Shown here: positions 61,325 to 64,000 of the stretch, piece by piece
Position numbering within the stretch: position 1 is the first letter of the stretch
Layout: each line of letters starts with the position of its first letter
NCBI RefSeq assembly: GCF_000425845.1
Contig: NZ_KE384464.1
Span: forward strand, 209,005 to 273,004
Reading direction: 5' to 3'
DNA length: 64,000 nt
Source: Jeotgalicoccus psychrophilus DSM 19085
GTDB taxonomy: Bacteria > Bacillota > Bacilli > Staphylococcales > Salinicoccaceae
Translations under genes and position numbers: made by a program
Notes under the pieces: generated by a model
Told to the model about the DNA's origin: nothing
Databases searched by the model: none
Seen by the model: the letters and a program-made list of their open reading frames with translations, nothing else

Positions 61325-63103
61325 ATGACCGGAGAAATGATATTTGTCGCAGTCATCATCGTATTAATGTTAATAGGTTTATCATTTGAGGTTATTCGTG
61401 CAGATTTTTTAATCTTTTTAGTACTGGTGATATTTCTAATAACCGGCGTTATAAGCAGCGGTCAGGCATTAAGCGGCTTTTCGAACGAAGGAATGTTGAC
61501 AGTACTGCTCCTGTTTATCGTAGCGGGCGCCATTCAGAAACACGGAATTATTGAGCTGGTTGTCTATAAACTGCTTGGGAAAACCCGGAGTGTAAAAACA
61601 AGTATGATAAAGGTAATGCTTCCGGTCGGACTGGCGTCGGGTTTTCTTAACAACACACCGATAGTCGTTGCACTGACACCGATAATTAGAGACTGGGCGA
61701 TAGATAACGGCTACAGTCCATCAAAATTTTTAATTCCTTTATCTTACATTACAATTCTTGGCGGGACGATTACAATGATTGGTACGTCTACGACGCTGGT
61801 CGTTCACGGTCTGCTGATTAGTGCAGAACTTGAAGGATTCTCCTTCTTTACACTGGCAGTGGTCGGGCTGCCGATTACTGCCGCTGGTCTTATATACTTG
61901 CTGACGATCGGATATAAGCTGCTGCCGGAACATCTTGGTGCAAAAGAGCAGATCAGTCAGGAGACTAAAGAGTTTCTGGCAGAAGCAATTATTGAAAAGA
62001 ATTTTGAACACGAAGGACAAAGCGTAACCAAGCTTGGCCGTGATGTGCTGGACGGAATATATATAATTGAAATTATACGTAATGGTAGCAGAGTTTATCC
62101 AGTTACGGGTGAGACTAAAGTTCTGAACGGAGATCATATTATTTTTTCCGGCTCATTAAATACAATCGGGAAAATACAGAAATTTAAAGGTGTAACGATT
62201 AAAACAGGTTCCGAACTCACACTGGATGATGTAAGTAATAAAGACAGTCATTTAGTTGAAACGGTAGTTTCACATAATTCGGCTCTCCTTAATAAAACAT
62301 TGAAACAGGCTAATTTTAAAACGCGCTACGATGCCGGTGTTATCGCTATTCACCGTAATAACCAGCGTATTAAAAGCAGGGTGGGAGACATCGTTCTAAA
62401 AACAGGTGATACTCTCTTACTGCTTGCGGATAATGCATTTATTGATAAGCATAAATATTCTTCTGATTTTTATGTTGTCACTGACGTAGCACCGCCTGAA
62501 AACTTAAATCAGGATATGCGTAAAGGGTGGGTCAGCTTAATCGCCCTGATTTCTATGATTCTTGCGGTAACACTTGGATTATTCTCAATGCTTGAAGCAA
62601 TGCTGGTTCTCGTCGTTCTGCTTATTGCTTTTAAATTCATTACACCAAATGAAATAAAGAAATTTGTTCAGTTTGACGTTATACTGCTTATTGCCAGTGC
62701 ATTTGCTGTCGGTGCGGCGATGACAGAGTCCGGATTGGCGCAATATATAGCAGGCGGTCTGACATCACTTGCCACGCCGCTTGGAGTACTCGGTGTCATT
62801 ATAATTATTTATATAGTCACTAATATTTTCACTGAAATTATTACAAACAGTGCAGCTGCTGTGCTGATGTTTCCAATCTCGCTTGAAGTGGCTAATGTGA
62901 TGGATATAAATTATATGGGTCTAATAGTCACTGTTACTATTGCTGCATCAGCGAGCTTTATGACACCAATCGGTTACCAGACGAATCTGATTGTATACGG
63001 ACCTGGTGGTTATAAATTCAGTGACTATATAAAAGTCGGTGCACCGCTTTCTATGATTACCATGATCATTGCATCTCTAATAATTTACGCTGTCTGGTTC
63101 TGA
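61325..63103 (+). CDS. SLC13/DASS-type permease with two TrkA-C domains
   Basis: A 592-residue transporter: five or six N-terminal helices, a cytosolic stretch (about 200-380) with two TrkA-C/RCK-C-like domains (GDHIIFSG and GDTLLLLAD mark them), then the second membrane half. SNT-type motifs LNNTPIVVAL and TNSAAAVLMFP, which bind Na+ and substrate, occur in the two halves. Bacterial relatives take up sulfate or dicarboxylates; the RCK domains suggest ligand gating. Substrate not determined. GGGGGAG precedes the ATG. Monocistronic. Confidence 0.87.
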   Translation: MTGEMIFVAVIIVLMLIGLSFEVIRADFLIFLVLVIFLITGVISSGQALSGFSNEGMLTVLLLFIVAGAIQKHGIIELVVYKLLGKTRSVKTSMIKVMLPVGLASGFLNNTPIVVALTPIIRDWAIDNGYSPSKFLIPLSYITILGGTITMIGTSTTLVVHGLLISAELEGFSFFTLAVVGLPITAAGLIYLLTIGYKLLPEHLGAKEQISQETKEFLAEAIIEKNFEHEGQSVTKLGRDVLDGIYIIEIIRNGSRVYPVTGETKVLNGDHIIFSGSLNTIGKIQKFKGVTIKTGSELTLDDVSNKDSHLVETVVSHNSALLNKTLKQANFKTRYDAGVIAIHRNNQRIKSRVGDIVLKTGDTLLLLADNAFIDKHKYSSDFYVVTDVAPPENLNQDMRKGWVSLIALISMILAVTLGLFSMLEAMLVLVVLLIAFKFITPNEIKKFVQFDVILLIASAFAVGAAMTESGLAQYIAGGLTSLATPLGVLGVIIIIYIVTNIFTEIITNSAAAVLMFPISLEVANVMDINYMGLIVTVTIAASASFMTPIGYQTNLIVYGPGGYKFSDYIKVGAPLSMITMIIASLIIYAVWF

Positions 63104-63202
63104 TGAAAATACGGAATTAAATATTATATTTCAACAAGGTTACAACTATGTTACAATACTTTATGAACGAAATGAAAAAGTCATTGTTTGTGAGGTCCTA
63201 AC

Positions 63203-63883
63203 TTGAGACAAATATTATTATCAATATTTGTATTATTTCTAATCGGATGTAATCAAAACGAAAAATTTTCTAAAGCAGAAGATTTATCGGCAGTTGCTAA
63301 AACACATTTCACTGCAAGTAACTTGGTTATAACGACATCAGAAGATACTGCAAATAATTTATCGAACAGCACAGCCAACACCGGCGATCACGATACTGAA
63401 AATATACTGAAAAACAATATAAGCGATGCTGAACAGTCAAATAGTGCAGCACTTGAAACGCTTCTCGTACAAATTAATGAAACCCATGACGATATATTTG
63501 ATGTCTGGGATAATAACTTTATTCCGCTTTATAATGCATATCAGTTTGATGGGCTGGAAGTGGAGTATGCAGCTGATGAAATTACGAACTTAAATGAGAG
63601 TTATGTGAAGCTGGAAAAAGAAGTTGAAAATCTTTCAGTGCCTGATGATTTACCGGCAGGTGAACAGTTGCGGATTCAGGAAATAAAAGACGATCTGCTC
63701 CTTGCGATATCGAATCGCTCACTTGCGGTAATTGAATTTAAGTCTATGCTCGGCAGCGATGATGTTTTGCATCAGGCATTTATGGATATTCATATTGCCA
63801 ATAGCAACCGCTATTTAGACGAAGTAAAAGAAGTTAATGCAGAACTCGGAGTTAGAAATGAAGAACTGATAACTGCTAAATAA
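63203..63883 (+). CDS. Secreted lipoprotein of unknown function
   Basis: A 226-residue protein with a lipoprotein signal: LRQILL, a hydrophobic core and the lipobox LIGC with Cys16 as the lipidated residue. A Ser/Asn/Thr-rich linker (about 20-75) is followed by an acidic helical domain (about 80-226), probably coiled coil. I recognise no family. TTG is the start, behind TGAGGTC. It stands alone, 20-30 bases before the insertion element. Confidence 0.75.
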   Translation: MRQILLSIFVLFLIGCNQNEKFSKAEDLSAVAKTHFTASNLVITTSEDTANNLSNSTANTGDHDTENILKNNISDAEQSNSAALETLLVQINETHDDIFDVWDNNFIPLYNAYQFDGLEVEYAADEITNLNESYVKLEKEVENLSVPDDLPAGEQLRIQEIKDDLLLAISNRSLAVIEFKSMLGSDDVLHQAFMDIHIANSNRYLDEVKEVNAELGVRNEELITAK

Positions 63884-63911
63884 TATAATTAATAAAAGCG
63901 CCGTAATGACG

Positions 63912-64000
63912 TGATACCCAAAAGTTAGACTATTTGGTATTATGCTGATTTTAAGGTATGTTTCCTGTATTGAACAGGAGACATGCCTTTTAATTTTGTC
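63912..64000 (-). mobile_element. End of an IS3-family (IS150-type) insertion sequence, cut by the window
   Basis: TGATACCCAAAAGTTAGAC (63912-63930) is a terminal inverted repeat of the TGAnCCCnAAAGTTAGAC type found in the IS150 group of IS3. The minus strand behind it encodes the C-terminus of a transposase OrfB. The rest of the element and the other repeat lie outside. Confidence 0.85.
63940..64000 (-). CDS. IS3-family transposase OrfB, C-terminal fragment at window edge
   Basis: Nineteen codons before the stop at 63940-63942 read GMSPVQYRKHTLKSA preceded by Lys-Leu-Lys. The G-(M/L)-SPVQYR motif is the usual C-terminal end of IS3 OrfB, the DDE integrase-type protein that catalyses transposition. 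The gene continues beyond the window, so nothing can be said about whether it is intact. Confidence 0.85.
   Translation of the reverse strand, partial: TKLKGMSPVQYRKHTLKSA

Noticed and set aside
1..64000. tRNA or rRNA genes
   Set aside because: No cloverleaf with the GGTTCGAATCC-type arm or rRNA core sequence was noticed in the intergenic stretches read.

Overview
The window comes from a low-GC Firmicute, most likely a member of the Staphylococcaceae other than Staphylococcus aureus (Jeotgalicoccus, Salinicoccus or Nosocomiicoccus are guesses). The support is a MurE with the DNPA signature of L-lysine peptidoglycan, the staphylococcal gene orders relQ-nadK-...-mgtE and murE-small ORF-prfC, a DUF2538 protein, a FapR-type operator before fabI and many wall teichoic acid genes.

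Bases 1-4.4 kb hold a five-gene heme-copper operon (subunits IIa, II and I, a SCO/SenC copper chaperone and an His/Met-rich membrane protein). A perfect Crp/Fnr-type operator sits where a class II activator would bind. A convergent Crp/Fnr regulator gene behind the operon is split by a one-base frameshift. Subunit I keeps all metal-ligand histidines but has Asn where the active-site tyrosine of oxygen reductases belongs, and the gene order matches the norSY-senC-orf1 nitric oxide reductase clusters. It is therefore probably an NO reductase, not an oxidase.

4.4-31.4 kb is mostly housekeeping: spxH/yjbH-yjbI-yjbK, relQ-nadK-mgtE (rluD absent from its usual slot), fabI, yjcG, an esterase, an AI-2E-type permease, an endolysin-like M23 enzyme, a Tat-dependent GMC oxidoreductase pair followed by tatC, murE-yueH-like-prfC, a Mn riboswitch with its TerC exporter, an HtrA protease, KtrB and a degenerate 5'-nucleotidase-like protein. 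A 41-bp tandem repeat and an LCP ligase follow. Next comes a competence-like locus: a SigH/ComX-type sigma factor divergent from a ComK homologue, with a membrane-anchored zinc metalloprotease of unknown role and an unknown partner downstream of comK.

31.4-61.2 kb is a large cell-surface glycopolymer island, visibly AT-richer in its middle. It holds an OatA-like acyltransferase, a second LCP ligase with a Tyr/Asp-rich repetitive tail, and a long run of genes (GT4, TagG-like permease, SH3/GW-like protein, CgeB-GT2 fusion, heparinase II/III-like enzyme, second GT4, TagH-like ATPase, two asparagine-synthase-like enzymes, an ATP-grasp ligase broken in an A7 tract). That run looks like a system for an amide- or amino-acid-decorated polymer with its own ABC exporter. 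Conventional wall teichoic acid genes follow (tagF-, tagB-, tagD-like, tagG, tagH with SH3 repeats, tagA) with a glycerophosphodiesterase. The right end carries an SLC13-family permease, a lipoprotein and the end of an IS3-family element cut by the window edge.
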